Part shown: in pieces, positions 34,818 through 44,700 of the stretch
How positions within the stretch are numbered: the first letter of the stretch is position 1
How the letters are laid out: every line of letters starts with the position of its first letter
DNA from: Pustulibacterium marinum
GTDB lineage: Bacteria > Bacteroidota > Bacteroidia > Flavobacteriales > Flavobacteriaceae
DNA length: 64,000 nt
Reading direction: 5' to 3'
Assembly: GCF_900116665.1 (NCBI RefSeq)
Contig: NZ_FPBK01000001.1
Span: forward strand, 434,001 to 498,000
Position numbers and translations under genes: made by a program
Notes under the pieces: generated by a model
The model's database searches: none
Told to the model about the DNA's origin: nothing
What the model saw: only the letters and a program-made list of their open reading frames with translations

Positions 34818-37800
34818 ATGGGAAAGAAAAGTTACCTCATTTTTGGCTTCATTTTAATAGTTTTTAACTCTTGTGCAACATATGAAGCACAGTATCTAGA
34901 TAAAGATAAGGTAACAGTTTATCCTTATCATAAGAAAGTTGAAAAACGAATTTTTTTAATTGGTGATGCAGGAAATGCTCCAATGGATGATACTACGTTG
35001 GGTATGGAAGCTGCTCAGAAGGTTCTAGATACCAACACCGCAGAAAGCGCTGTTATTTTTCTAGGGGATAATATATATCCTGCAGGAATGCCAAAGAAGA
35101 AAGATGAAGGAAGAAAATTGGCAGAACATCGTTTAGATATCCAAGTAGAACCTTTCAAAAATTTTGAAGGTGAAATTGTTGTCATACCAGGAAATCATGA
35201 TTGGTACGACCATGGTTTGGACGGACTAGAAAGACAGGAAGACTACCTGAATGATATGTTCAAAGACAAACAAGTTTTCTATCCTGAAAATGGTTGCGGA
35301 CTATCAGAAATGGATATCTCTGAGAATGTACACCTTATTATAGTAGACTCACAATGGTTTTTAGAAGATTGGGATCAACATCCTAATATGAATGATAAAT
35401 GCCCTATTAAGACCAGAAAGAAGTTTTTTACAGAGGTAGAAACAATGATCAAGAATAGTCAGGAAAAAACAATTGTTTTTGCATTGCACCATCCGCTTTA
35501 TACAAACGGCCCACACGGCGGACAATTTGCATTGGAGAAACATTTATTCCCATTTCAAAGCAGTATTCCTATGCCAGGAATTGCAAGTTTGATCACATTG
35601 GTTAGAAAATCGGGAGGAATTTCTATTCAGGATAGAATTAATCAACGCTATAATGAAATGGCTGATAGATTACTAACCATTACCAGAGCAAGAAACCCTG
35701 AAAGAATCATTTTTGTTTCGGGTCATGAGCATTCCCTTCAGTATACAAAGGATGATTACATCGCAGAGATTGTTTCAGGATCTGGTTCAAAAACTTCGGC
35801 AACCAAGATAACAGAGCATGCTCAATTTACTTATGGAAAACAAGGTTTTGCACTACTAGATATTTTTGAGGATGGCTCTTCTTTTGTACGTTATTATTCT
35901 GCAGAGGATGATGATACAAAGGTAATTTTTCAAACACAAGTTCATGAACCCATTCATAAAGATTTTTACAATGTAGATTCATTACCAAAGTCTTTTCCAA
36001 AAACCATACAAGCGGCAGTTTACCCATTGGAAGATACAGATAAAACCGAATTTTACGAGGATGTTTGGGGAGAACATTACAGGCATGTATATAGTAAACC
36101 TATTACGGCAAACGTAGCTCAGTTAGATACTTTATATGGCGGTTTAGAAGTTGTTCGTGCAGGAGGTGGTCACCAATCTGTTACCTTACGTTTGCGAGAC
36201 AAAGAAGGGAAGGAATACAATATGCGTGCTCTAGAGAAAAGTGCTACGCAATATTTACAAGCTGTTGCTTTTAAGGATACTTATGTAAAAGACGATTTAG
36301 AAAATACATTTCCACAGCGAGTATTGAAAGATTTCTACACCGCAGCGCATCCATACGGAGCTTTTGTAATTCCTACACTTTCAGATGCTGTTGGGGTTTA
36401 TCATACCAATCCACATTTATACTATATTCCAAAACAGCGTGCTTTGGGAGATTTCAATGAGAATTATGGTGGCAAACTTTATATGATTGAAGAGCGTCCA
36501 ATGGATGCTTATACCAATTTGGAATCCTTTGGTTCACCAGATGATTTAGATAGTACCGATACCATGTTTGAAAATCTTAGGGAAGATGAAAAATGGAGTT
36601 TAGATGAGGAAGCGTATATCAAAGCTCGTTTATTTGATATGTTGATTGGCGATTGGGACAGGCACGAAGATCAGTGGCGCTGGTCTCAGTTTGATAACGA
36701 AGACGGTACGAGCGTTTATAGACCAATTCCTAGAGATCGTGATCAGGTTTTTTCAAATTATGATGGAACTTTATTGGGCGCTGCAAGAGCAATGGTTACC
36801 AACGCACAGATGCTGCAAAAATATGGAGGTGAGCTAAATGATCTTGAGTGGTTTAATAAAGAACCGATGCATATGGATGTTATCTTGTTGCAAAATAGCA
36901 CAAAGCAAGATTGGTTAGATCAAGCCAAATTCATCCAAGAAAATATGACAGATGAAGCTATTGAAGAGGCTTTCAAACATTTACCAAAAGAGATTTATGA
37001 AGATGCTTCTACAGAAGTTATTATTAAAAAAATGAAAGCTCGTCGAGCAAATTTAGTAGATATCGCTGGTCGTTATGCCGATATTGTAAACACAATTGCC
37101 ATTATAAAAGGAACGGATAAGGATGATATTTTTGATATTGATCGTTCTGGAAATGGTGAAACTACTGTTAAAGTATATAGAAGTATCGATGGCGAGCGAA
37201 AGAAAAAAATGGTTGATAAAGTCTTTAATAAAGATGTGACCAAAGAAATCTGGATCTATGGGTTAGACGATAAAGATGAATTCAACATAACGGGAACAGG
37301 AAAACATCCTATAAAAGTTAGAATTGTAGGTGGTCAAAACAACGATAAATATACTGTTGAAAATGGGAAGAAAGTTGCGCTGTATGATTTCAAAACGAAA
37401 AAGATCACTGTAGAGAAAAAAGGAGGTGCCAATTTACACCTTACGAACAATTACGAACTGAATATTTTCGATTATCAAAAAGATAAATACACCACAAATG
37501 CTACATTTCCATCCATTGGTTTTAATCCGGATGACGGAATAAGTCTTGGTGCAAAGTTCACAAAAACGTTCTATGGTTTTGATAACAATCCGTTTACTGC
37601 TCGTCACTCCTTGGCAGTACAATATTTTTTTGCTACCAGTGGTTACCAAATTTTATACAATGGTGAAATAGCCAACATAGCTAACAAAGTAAATTTCATT
37701 TTTGGAGCGCACATGACAGGTCCAAATTTTGCTCAAAACTTCTTTGGTTATGGTAGTGATACGCCTAATAATGATGACGATCTAGATTTTGATTACAATA

Positions 37801-38534
37801 GAGTTAAAATTAGACAATTAGAAGGCTATGTAGGTTTGATTAGAAGATCAAATTATGGTAGTAATTTTCAGGTAAAAGCAAAATTCAATGCAGCCGAAGT
37901 TGATAAAACTGCCGGAAGATTTATTGATAACTATGATGCTTCCGAAGATTTCTTCAACTGGCAGTATTTTACTACATTAGAAGCCAACTATTCTTTTGAA
38001 AGTTATGATAACAAATTAATTCCCGGTCGTGGAATGGTATTTAACTTAACGCCTGGTTTTACGGCTAATACAAATGATCTTGGAAGAAACTTTGGATACT
38101 TAAAATCGAATGTTGAATTTTTCAATGCGATCTCTAGAAACAAACGATTGGTATTGCGTTCTGCCGTAGCTACACATTTAATTTTTGGTGATGATTTCGA
38201 ATTTTATCAAGCAGCCAATTTAGGTAGTGATACTGGTTTAAGAGGTTTTAGAACCGAGCGTTTTACTGGTAAAAATAGCTTAGTGTTCAATGAAGATTTG
38301 CGTTATGATCTTGGTGAAGTAAGAACACGTTTCTTACCATTGAAACTAGGAGTGCTTGCTGGGTTTGATGTTGGTAGAGTTTGGGTAGAAAATGATCTTA
38401 GTGGAGATAAATGGCAAAATTCTTATGGAGGTGGAATGTGGGTAAATCTATTAGATGCCTTGAACACAGATTTAATGCTTTTCCATTCAGATGATGGCTT
38501 GCGATTCACATTCGCATTTGGATTCAAATTTTAA
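34818..38534 (+). CDS. Lipoprotein fusing calcineurin-like phosphoesterase, kinase-like region and outer-membrane barrel
   Basis: This 1238-residue protein has a lipobox at Cys19. Metallophosphoesterase domain: GD 49-50, GDN 83-85, GNHDWY 125-130, HHPLY (His224-225) and GHEH 302-305, so all five metal-site motifs are present. Residues of about 405-800 are a second domain containing NMRALEK (Lys474), GDWDRHEDQW (611-620) and PRDRDQVF (638-645), which resembles the catalytic loop of HipA/Fam20-like atypical kinases. The C-terminal region (about 930-1238) is strand-rich, ends in FGFKF and looks like an Omp85/surface-antigen-type barrel. Substrate unknown; the phosphoesterase would face the cell surface or periplasm. 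Confidence 0.82.
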   Translation: MGKKSYLIFGFILIVFNSCATYEAQYLDKDKVTVYPYHKKVEKRIFLIGDAGNAPMDDTTLGMEAAQKVLDTNTAESAVIFLGDNIYPAGMPKKKDEGRKLAEHRLDIQVEPFKNFEGEIVVIPGNHDWYDHGLDGLERQEDYLNDMFKDKQVFYPENGCGLSEMDISENVHLIIVDSQWFLEDWDQHPNMNDKCPIKTRKKFFTEVETMIKNSQEKTIVFALHHPLYTNGPHGGQFALEKHLFPFQSSIPMPGIASLITLVRKSGGISIQDRINQRYNEMADRLLTITRARNPERIIFVSGHEHSLQYTKDDYIAEIVSGSGSKTSATKITEHAQFTYGKQGFALLDIFEDGSSFVRYYSAEDDDTKVIFQTQVHEPIHKDFYNVDSLPKSFPKTIQAAVYPLEDTDKTEFYEDVWGEHYRHVYSKPITANVAQLDTLYGGLEVVRAGGGHQSVTLRLRDKEGKEYNMRALEKSATQYLQAVAFKDTYVKDDLENTFPQRVLKDFYTAAHPYGAFVIPTLSDAVGVYHTNPHLYYIPKQRALGDFNENYGGKLYMIEERPMDAYTNLESFGSPDDLDSTDTMFENLREDEKWSLDEEAYIKARLFDMLIGDWDRHEDQWRWSQFDNEDGTSVYRPIPRDRDQVFSNYDGTLLGAARAMVTNAQMLQKYGGELNDLEWFNKEPMHMDVILLQNSTKQDWLDQAKFIQENMTDEAIEEAFKHLPKEIYEDASTEVIIKKMKARRANLVDIAGRYADIVNTIAIIKGTDKDDIFDIDRSGNGETTVKVYRSIDGERKKKMVDKVFNKDVTKEIWIYGLDDKDEFNITGTGKHPIKVRIVGGQNNDKYTVENGKKVALYDFKTKKITVEKKGGANLHLTNNYELNIFDYQKDKYTTNATFPSIGFNPDDGISLGAKFTKTFYGFDNNPFTARHSLAVQYFFATSGYQILYNGEIANIANKVNFIFGAHMTGPNFAQNFFGYGSDTPNNDDDLDFDYNRVKIRQLEGYVGLIRRSNYGSNFQVKAKFNAAEVDKTAGRFIDNYDASEDFFNWQYFTTLEANYSFESYDNKLIPGRGMVFNLTPGFTANTNDLGRNFGYLKSNVEFFNAISRNKRLVLRSAVATHLIFGDDFEFYQAANLGSDTGLRGFRTERFTGKNSLVFNEDLRYDLGEVRTRFLPLKLGVLAGFDVGRVWVENDLSGDKWQNSYGGGMWVNLLDALNTDLMLFHSDDGLRFTFAFGFKF

Positions 38535-38551
38535 TTGTAGAAGATAATATC

Positions 38552-38585
38552 AAAAAAATCCCTCCTAGTTTGGAGGGATTTTTTT
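38552..38585. terminator. Bidirectional terminator after the phosphoesterase fusion gene
   Basis: A 14-base perfect stem, AAAAAAATCCCTCC (38552-38565) with GGAGGGATTTTTTT (38572-38585), has a 6-base loop. It serves the convergent genes on both sides. Confidence 0.9.
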
Positions 38586-38587
38586 CT

Positions 38588-39442
38588 TTAGTTCAATTTC
38601 ATCTCATACAGCATTGGTTTGCTGTGTTTTTCAGCTTCGTCACTTATGAGTAATGTGTTTTTGTTTTTAAAGCAAACTGATTCTTTCTGCGAAACATGTT
38701 CCATATTCAGTTTGGTCAATTTTCCTGTGAAGAAGTCATCATCCTCAAAATCTTCTAAAATATAAATCATTTCATGCGTTAATAGCACAACTTTTTTATG
38801 ATTGGTAGAAATCGTAGCCGATGTAATACTACCAGTATCAAAGGTATCTCCAAAATGGAAAGTGTCTATCAATTTGGCTTCGTAATCACCTGGTTTTGCT
38901 GGGATTTTATATAACGAACAAACACCCGAATAAGGCTCGCTTCTATCCTTGGTGAAAATATACAAGTTCCCATCCAAATAAAAGAATGCCTCGCTATCGT
39001 AAATTCTATTTTTCTTTTTAGAAGGAAAATGTTCCTGTTCAGGATAGTTAAAAGTGATTTTTTCCGCCTTTACTTTATCATCATCCAGTTTCTCTGGATT
39101 AGGAATTATGTAAATCGTAAGATCTTTTCGTTCATTTTTATTGTTACCAAAATCACCAATAAACACATTGTCATCGTCATCTTTGGCAAGCTCTTCCCAA
39201 TCTTCATTTTTGGCATTTTCAATTTCAATTGTGTTCATGATTTTTCCATCAAAATCCACTTGATAAATTTCATTTTCATTTCCACTATCTTCTATAAACC
39301 AAATAGATTTTTTAGAAAGCATCACCATCCCAGAGTTTTCTTTAAGGTCTTTTGGGAGTTCTGCTACGGGTTTTAGCTGTCCGTAATTGGAACAACTTGT
39401 GGTTAATAAAACTGAAAACAGTAGGGTTTGTAAGAACTTCAT
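38588..39442 (-). CDS. Lipoprotein with probable beta-propeller (SdiA-regulated/phytase-like)
   Basis: This 284-residue lipoprotein has Cys17 in the lipobox TTSC. The body is built of repeated strand pairs such as SIWFIEDSGNENEIYQVD, NEDWEELAKDDDDNVFIGD and NLYIFTKDRSE, typical of a six-bladed propeller of the SdiA-regulated or esterase-like-phytase kind. The acidic patches may bind calcium. No catalytic residues can be named. It stands alone behind the terminator of the haloperoxidase operon. Confidence 0.65.
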   Translation of the reverse strand: MKFLQTLLFSVLLTTSCSNYGQLKPVAELPKDLKENSGMVMLSKKSIWFIEDSGNENEIYQVDFDGKIMNTIEIENAKNEDWEELAKDDDDNVFIGDFGNNKNERKDLTIYIIPNPEKLDDDKVKAEKITFNYPEQEHFPSKKKNRIYDSEAFFYLDGNLYIFTKDRSEPYSGVCSLYKIPAKPGDYEAKLIDTFHFGDTFDTGSITSATISTNHKKVVLLTHEMIYILEDFEDDDFFTGKLTKLNMEHVSQKESVCFKNKNTLLISDEAEKHSKPMLYEMKLN

Positions 39443-39471
39443 AGTATCGATTTTTTTCTATTATAAGACAA

Positions 39472-39496
39472 AAATCCGACCATCATGGCCGGATTT
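39472..39496 (-). terminator. Terminator of the FG-GAP/haloperoxidase operon
   Basis: The stem AAATCCG (39472-39478) pairs with CGGATTT (39490-39496); inside it CCA/TGG adds three more pairs. On the minus strand TTTTTG follows. It lies 26 bases past the last operon gene. Confidence 0.75.
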
Positions 39497-39521
39497 CAAA
39501 ATACGATGCGTTAAAGTTTTC

Positions 39522-40433
39522 TTATTGTTCCTTGATAGGTAAAAACACTTCAGCCTTCCATTCCAGCTCATTACCACCAAAATGTGGATTATTGAAAAAA
39601 TGTTCGGTAGGTGTTAAGTGTACCGGAATTTGATTTCTCTTGGCGTGATCGTACAAAGCAAACCAAGCTCTGTCAGATGTTCTGTAATTTCCATGATACG
39701 TGGCTTTTAAGCATTTTTTTGCTGATAGCTTTTTGTATTTGATCACATCATGCTCCGGTAAGGAATCATTTTTATCAATAGGAAAACAAAAATTATAGTT
39801 TAGTTTTTCCCGGTCTTGATCCCAATGGGTAATTTCCAGAAACGGTTTGTCTTTAATTTCGATTCCGTTTTCGGTAAGAAACAGCGTTACTTTGCTGTTA
39901 TTCATAATCATGGTTTGGCCTTTCTGCTGCATAGTACTCTCTAATGGAATGTATGCAACAAAAGCTTCGTCGGACATTGCTTCGCCATCAACTTCTACAT
40001 TGAACTCCTCAAGATGCTTTTTCAGTTCTTTTTTGAATTCAACCAATCTCTCCAGCTGCTTCTTTTTAAAATCAGTAGTAATAAAAGGAGCAGACAAACG
40101 GTTAAAAACGCTATTGCCATGTTCTTTAATAAATACTTTTACAGAAGAAGTACTGTCGGATGTTCCTTGAATTTTCCAAAGATATTCATAGGTAATACCA
40201 TCAATTACATGTTCCTCTTCAATGGTTTGATATGGGATTTTACTCTTTATTTGAAATGTTTGACTATTTGTATTGGCCAAACTTTCGTTATAGTCTATGA
40301 CACCTTGATAAATGGTTCCCGGAGATGTATTTGCTACAAAATTGATTTGATAATCATACTTTTTGAGAAATAAATACCAGAGTATCAATGCGACAAATAT
40401 GAAAAAAAATAAACTTAAAACCTTGTTTTTCAT
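39522..40433 (-). CDS. Membrane-anchored SRPBCC plus GyrI-like domain protein
   Basis: One N-terminal helix (residues 5-24) anchors a 303-residue protein. A region at about 30-150 has the strand pattern of an SRPBCC ligand-binding fold. The C-terminal 150 residues match GyrI-like/AraC effector-binding domains: LKATYHGNYRTSDRAWFALY and the closing ELEWKAEVFLPI. Such folds bind small hydrophobic molecules. Its ATG overlaps the haloperoxidase-type gene's stop by 4 nt, so it is translated with it and may handle its substrate or product. Confidence 0.75.
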   Translation of the reverse strand: MKNKVLSLFFFIFVALILWYLFLKKYDYQINFVANTSPGTIYQGVIDYNESLANTNSQTFQIKSKIPYQTIEEEHVIDGITYEYLWKIQGTSDSTSSVKVFIKEHGNSVFNRLSAPFITTDFKKKQLERLVEFKKELKKHLEEFNVEVDGEAMSDEAFVAYIPLESTMQQKGQTMIMNNSKVTLFLTENGIEIKDKPFLEITHWDQDREKLNYNFCFPIDKNDSLPEHDVIKYKKLSAKKCLKATYHGNYRTSDRAWFALYDHAKRNQIPVHLTPTEHFFNNPHFGGNELEWKAEVFLPIKEQ

Positions 40434-41776
40434 AGATTTCTCATTTCTAATTTATTAACAATAAAGTTTCCTACATTTTTCCCTTGTATAAGTCCGTTTT
40501 CTATGGCAGCTCTATAGTGAATTCCTCCATACATTCTACTAATAGCGGCTTCTTCCGCTGCTTTGTTAAACGATACAAATTTTCGAATTGGTAAACCATA
40601 AACCGTTTCGGTATCGTCATCAAACGTAAAATCATCTCCGAAAATGCTGGTTAGAATAGTAGCTGCTGCACCAGAAACTACCGAATGTCCACTCGTGTAT
40701 TCCGGGAAAGGAGGTGTTTGTAAAATAGGTTTCCAATCTTCATCTACATATTGGTTGATTAACGTTTCAGGACGAATGAGATTACTTCTATATTTTTCAT
40801 CCCAACAGCTAATGAAGCCTTCAAAAATACCAACGGAAGTTTTTGTGTAGGCAAAAACAGTTTTATCAAAATCAGCATTGTCTTTTCGTAAAGCAATTTT
40901 AGTAATCCCAATCCAATGTGCGCCTGGTGTAATTTTCTTTTTTGCGAACATCAAATGTCCTTGTGTTACGGAAACGTATGGGTTACAATCCCAAAATTGT
41001 GCAATTTGTACTTCGTCTGATTCATCACCGGTTTCATCCATTTTGTTTCTTACGTTGTATACTTCCATTAATTCAGTATGAAATTTAGAACCTTTATCCA
41101 TAGAAAATTCTGGGTGTGGAGCGGGTTTAAATTGAGAACAGGAATCCATTACCAAAGTTCTTATTTTCATCCAGTGTGGTTCTATTCCGTCCATATACGC
41201 AGGTGGAGTAGGTTGCCATCTTCCAGGATTGTCGGCTTCTACCGTAAATTTTGGCATGGTACGCGTTTGCTTATAGTTGTCAGAATCGTACCAATTTTTA
41301 ATATGGTTTGCAACTTCCAAACCATATGCTTTGGAGTCGTTAAACTCCATTGGATTTATACTATCCCATTTGTGGTACAAACTATCGCGAAACTCTTCGA
41401 TCCAAGCTTCGGAAAAAACCAATTGTTTGCTCACGTCTATATGGGCGATCAATGCAGCCAATTTTGTGTTTACATGCGCCAAACTATCTGCTGGTTTTGG
41501 AATGGCTGTTAAACCATGAATAGTTCCTGCCAGTGAATTATAGTTGGAATCTTCTGAAGCCATAATCTCATAGGCGGCAATATTTGGATACGCATAAATT
41601 CTACTCGCTTGTGGTGGCGAAAAAATATCGTGAATCATTACCTCGGTCACTTTATCAACCGATTTGTGATAATCTTCAGAAGTGATTTCTATAGAACTGT
41701 ATGTTTTTGGTTCAGTGCTGCAAGCTGAAATGGTCACAGCTCCAATTATTGCGAAAGCTATTTTATTGAATTTCAT
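40430..41776 (-). CDS. Vanadium-dependent haloperoxidase-type enzyme (VHPO/PAP2 superfamily), lipoprotein
   Basis: This 448-residue lipoprotein (lipobox SAC, Cys19) carries the full vanadate/phosphate site: KYRSNLIRP (Lys328 x6 Arg335-Pro336), TSGH (Ser362, Gly363, His364) and SRMYGGIH (Arg414, His420), that is KX6RP...SGH...SRX5H. The size and layout fit bacterial vanadium iodo/bromoperoxidases of marine Flavobacteriia. Acid phosphatases share the same site, so haloperoxidase versus phosphatase activity cannot be decided from sequence. It overlaps the FG-GAP gene upstream by 14 nt and the SRPBCC gene downstream by 4 nt. Confidence 0.88.
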   Translation of the reverse strand: MKFNKIAFAIIGAVTISACSTEPKTYSSIEITSEDYHKSVDKVTEVMIHDIFSPPQASRIYAYPNIAAYEIMASEDSNYNSLAGTIHGLTAIPKPADSLAHVNTKLAALIAHIDVSKQLVFSEAWIEEFRDSLYHKWDSINPMEFNDSKAYGLEVANHIKNWYDSDNYKQTRTMPKFTVEADNPGRWQPTPPAYMDGIEPHWMKIRTLVMDSCSQFKPAPHPEFSMDKGSKFHTELMEVYNVRNKMDETGDESDEVQIAQFWDCNPYVSVTQGHLMFAKKKITPGAHWIGITKIALRKDNADFDKTVFAYTKTSVGIFEGFISCWDEKYRSNLIRPETLINQYVDEDWKPILQTPPFPEYTSGHSVVSGAAATILTSIFGDDFTFDDDTETVYGLPIRKFVSFNKAAEEAAISRMYGGIHYRAAIENGLIQGKNVGNFIVNKLEMRNL

Positions 41777-44700
41777 AAACGATTGCTTTTTGATTGTTAA
41801 TAGTAACTAACAAATAATTCTTATGATTTAGTTGAATGATATTGAGTTGTTTTACTTGTTTTTGCGATAGATTTAATCCAAAATCAGAAGCCAATTGAGT
41901 GGTTTTGTTCTGCTGAATAATAGCTCCCGAAAACCCGTCGTATTTACTGTGATAAGGCGTAACACCAAAATAATTTCCAGCAGCTAATACATCCATTTTT
42001 CCATCTGCTGTAAAATCATGTTTTACAAACGTGGTGATAGGAGCCACTTGCATTTTAGCATCAAACGGAACAAATTCAAACGTACCGTTTTTGTTTTCTA
42101 AATAGCCGGATTCTAACGTATGAACTTCTAATATTTTTGCTTTGCTCAATGTGGCTTCGTCAAAAATTTGATCAATAGGTTTTCCTGCAAAATCTTTGTA
42201 ATTAGTAAACTTTTTACGGGTTAAGGAAACCATTTGTCCCGAAAGTTCATCTAAGCCCATCAACGTGTAATATTCGCCATCCTTTTCACAAGCTACAATA
42301 GTTTCGGTATATTTATTATTGTCAAAATCTGCATAATACATGCGCATTGGGTGATTTGCAGACGCTTTAAATTTGCTATTGTTTCCCCAGTTTCCTAAAA
42401 TAAAATCTTCATCACCATCATCATCAATATCAAACGGAATGATGGCTTGCCAAAGTCCGTTTAAGTTTTGTTGGATGTATTGCGTTGTTACATTTTTGAA
42501 AACTCCTTTTTCATTCTTAAAAATGGTAGGTTGCATCCATTCGCCCACAACAATGAGGTCTTGAAAACCATCACCGTCAATATCGGTAAAAACAGCATCA
42601 GTTACCATTCCTACGCGATGAATGTCATCATTTTTTTGTACTCTAAATTCGCCGTTGATATTCATCACAATATTTGCTTCAGGAATAGCACCAAAATCCA
42701 TAGCTACAGCATTGCTGGCAACAAATAGATCTAAATCTCCGTCGTTATCAATATCGGCTGTTTTGATCACAGAAGTATTTTCTTTGATATCTGGAAATGC
42801 CAGTTTGGTTAATGAGTCACCTTGCATTTCAAATACGCGGTCCAAAAGGAAATCAGAATTCCCATAGAATTCTCCTCCGCCAGAACCTACAATCAATTGA
42901 TTTTTGTTATCTGAAAAATTGCCAATCACTGCAGCAACATCTTCTTGAGTTGTTTCCTTTTCTAGGCTAGCAAAAGTTTGCTTTACAAAGGCAGTGTCTT
43001 TCTGCAAATATACAGCAGCTGCTTCGCCACGTGCATTTCCAAAGAAAATATCATCTTTTCCATCGTTGTCAATATCGCCAACAGCGGTTGCTGGTCCGCG
43101 ATCGGAAATTTGATATGGAATCAATTTTTGTCTGTTGAAATCGACAAAATTGTTTTCTTTATGTACAAAATCGATTCCTAAATTACCTTCTACTACTTTG
43201 AATAATTTTTTGTTTTTAGGTTGCAAACGAGCATAATCAAAAGTTGAATTTCCGTCTTTATACGTAATTTTTAATTGCTGATTGGTAGCAACATTCGTTA
43301 ACTTTTGAAAGGTTCTATTTGGCCAAATCACTAACACAGAATCTATCGTTTTTACATCTCCAAAACCGAAATGTACCATAGCCTGTGAGCTAGACTGAAA
43401 ACCACGTGTGGTAAACAATTCCTTCAATTGCTTTTGCCCTTTTGCGTAGGCAATCACTTTTGTTCCAATTCCGAATTTGTTCTTCTGCGTATATTCAAAT
43501 GTGAATTTTAAAAAGGTTGCTTTTTCATTGATTTGATTGCTGTACAATGTTGCCGGATGGTCTAAATTGTTTGTAATGATGTCTACATCGCCATCATTAT
43601 CAAAATCTGCCAAAGCACTTCCGCTAGAAATTACGGTATCTTTTGAAATCCATTTGCCACATTCATCTTCAAACGTAATGTCTTTTCCACCTTTAAAAAT
43701 ATAATTGTGCACATTGCCACGCGGCATTAATTGCAAAGCCTTGTTGTCTACCAATTTTGTGGTGTGCAGCTTGTTTCTAATTTGATCGTCTGAAATGTAT
43801 TTCACATAATCTAAATCGTTGGGTCTTTTGGCAATTCCGTTAGAAATGAACAAATCTTGTTCTCCATCCTGATCGTAATCACTAAACAATGCCGACCAAC
43901 TCCAATCGGTTGCTGCAACGCCGCTTAACAATGCCGTTTCTGTATAGTAATTTCCTTGCTGATTGATGTGCAACATATTTCGGGTATACTGATAATGATA
44001 GCCCAATTTTTCGGTACGCATTTTCAGCATTTGTACATTATCATCTCCGGCAGAAGATTTCAAAACAGTTTCATCTTCAGGAAGCATGTCTAACGAAATA
44101 ATATCTGGAAAACCATCATGATTGATATCCGCCACGTCGTTTCCCATAGAAAACCGAGAAGTGTGCCCAAAAAAGCTTTTCAAACTTTCGGTAAATGTGC
44201 CGTCACCGTTATTCAAATAATAATAATCGTCTTCGTGAAAATCGTTCCCCACATAAATATCTGGGTAGCCATCTAGGTTGAAATCGGCAATTGCCAACCC
44301 TAAACCGTAACCATTTGCTCCACCGTAAATCCCAGCTGTTTCAGAGATGTCTACAAATTTTCCGTTGTCATTCCTAAAGAGTTTATCGCCACTTTCATAA
44401 CTGCGTCGGTTACGTAAATCTGCTTTTCCAAAAGAATCTTCAGAATGTGTAGCGTGATTCAATAAATACATATCCAAATCGCCATCAAGATCAAAATCAA
44501 AAAAAGCAGCGTTTGAGCTATAATTGTCTAAATCTAAACCGAATTCGGCAGCTTTTTCGGTAAATGTGCCATCACCGTTGTTGATAAATAATTCGTTATA
44601 GCCATCAAAACCATTAATGCCTACCACAGCACAAACGTAAATATCTAGGAAACCATCGGCATTTACATCGGCCATGGTTACGCCGGTATTCCAATCACTT

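Noticed and set aside
41078-41512. Open frames on the plus strand across the haloperoxidase and FG-GAP genes
   Set aside because: They run antisense to genes with clear motifs and have no family features; they are by-products of codon bias.
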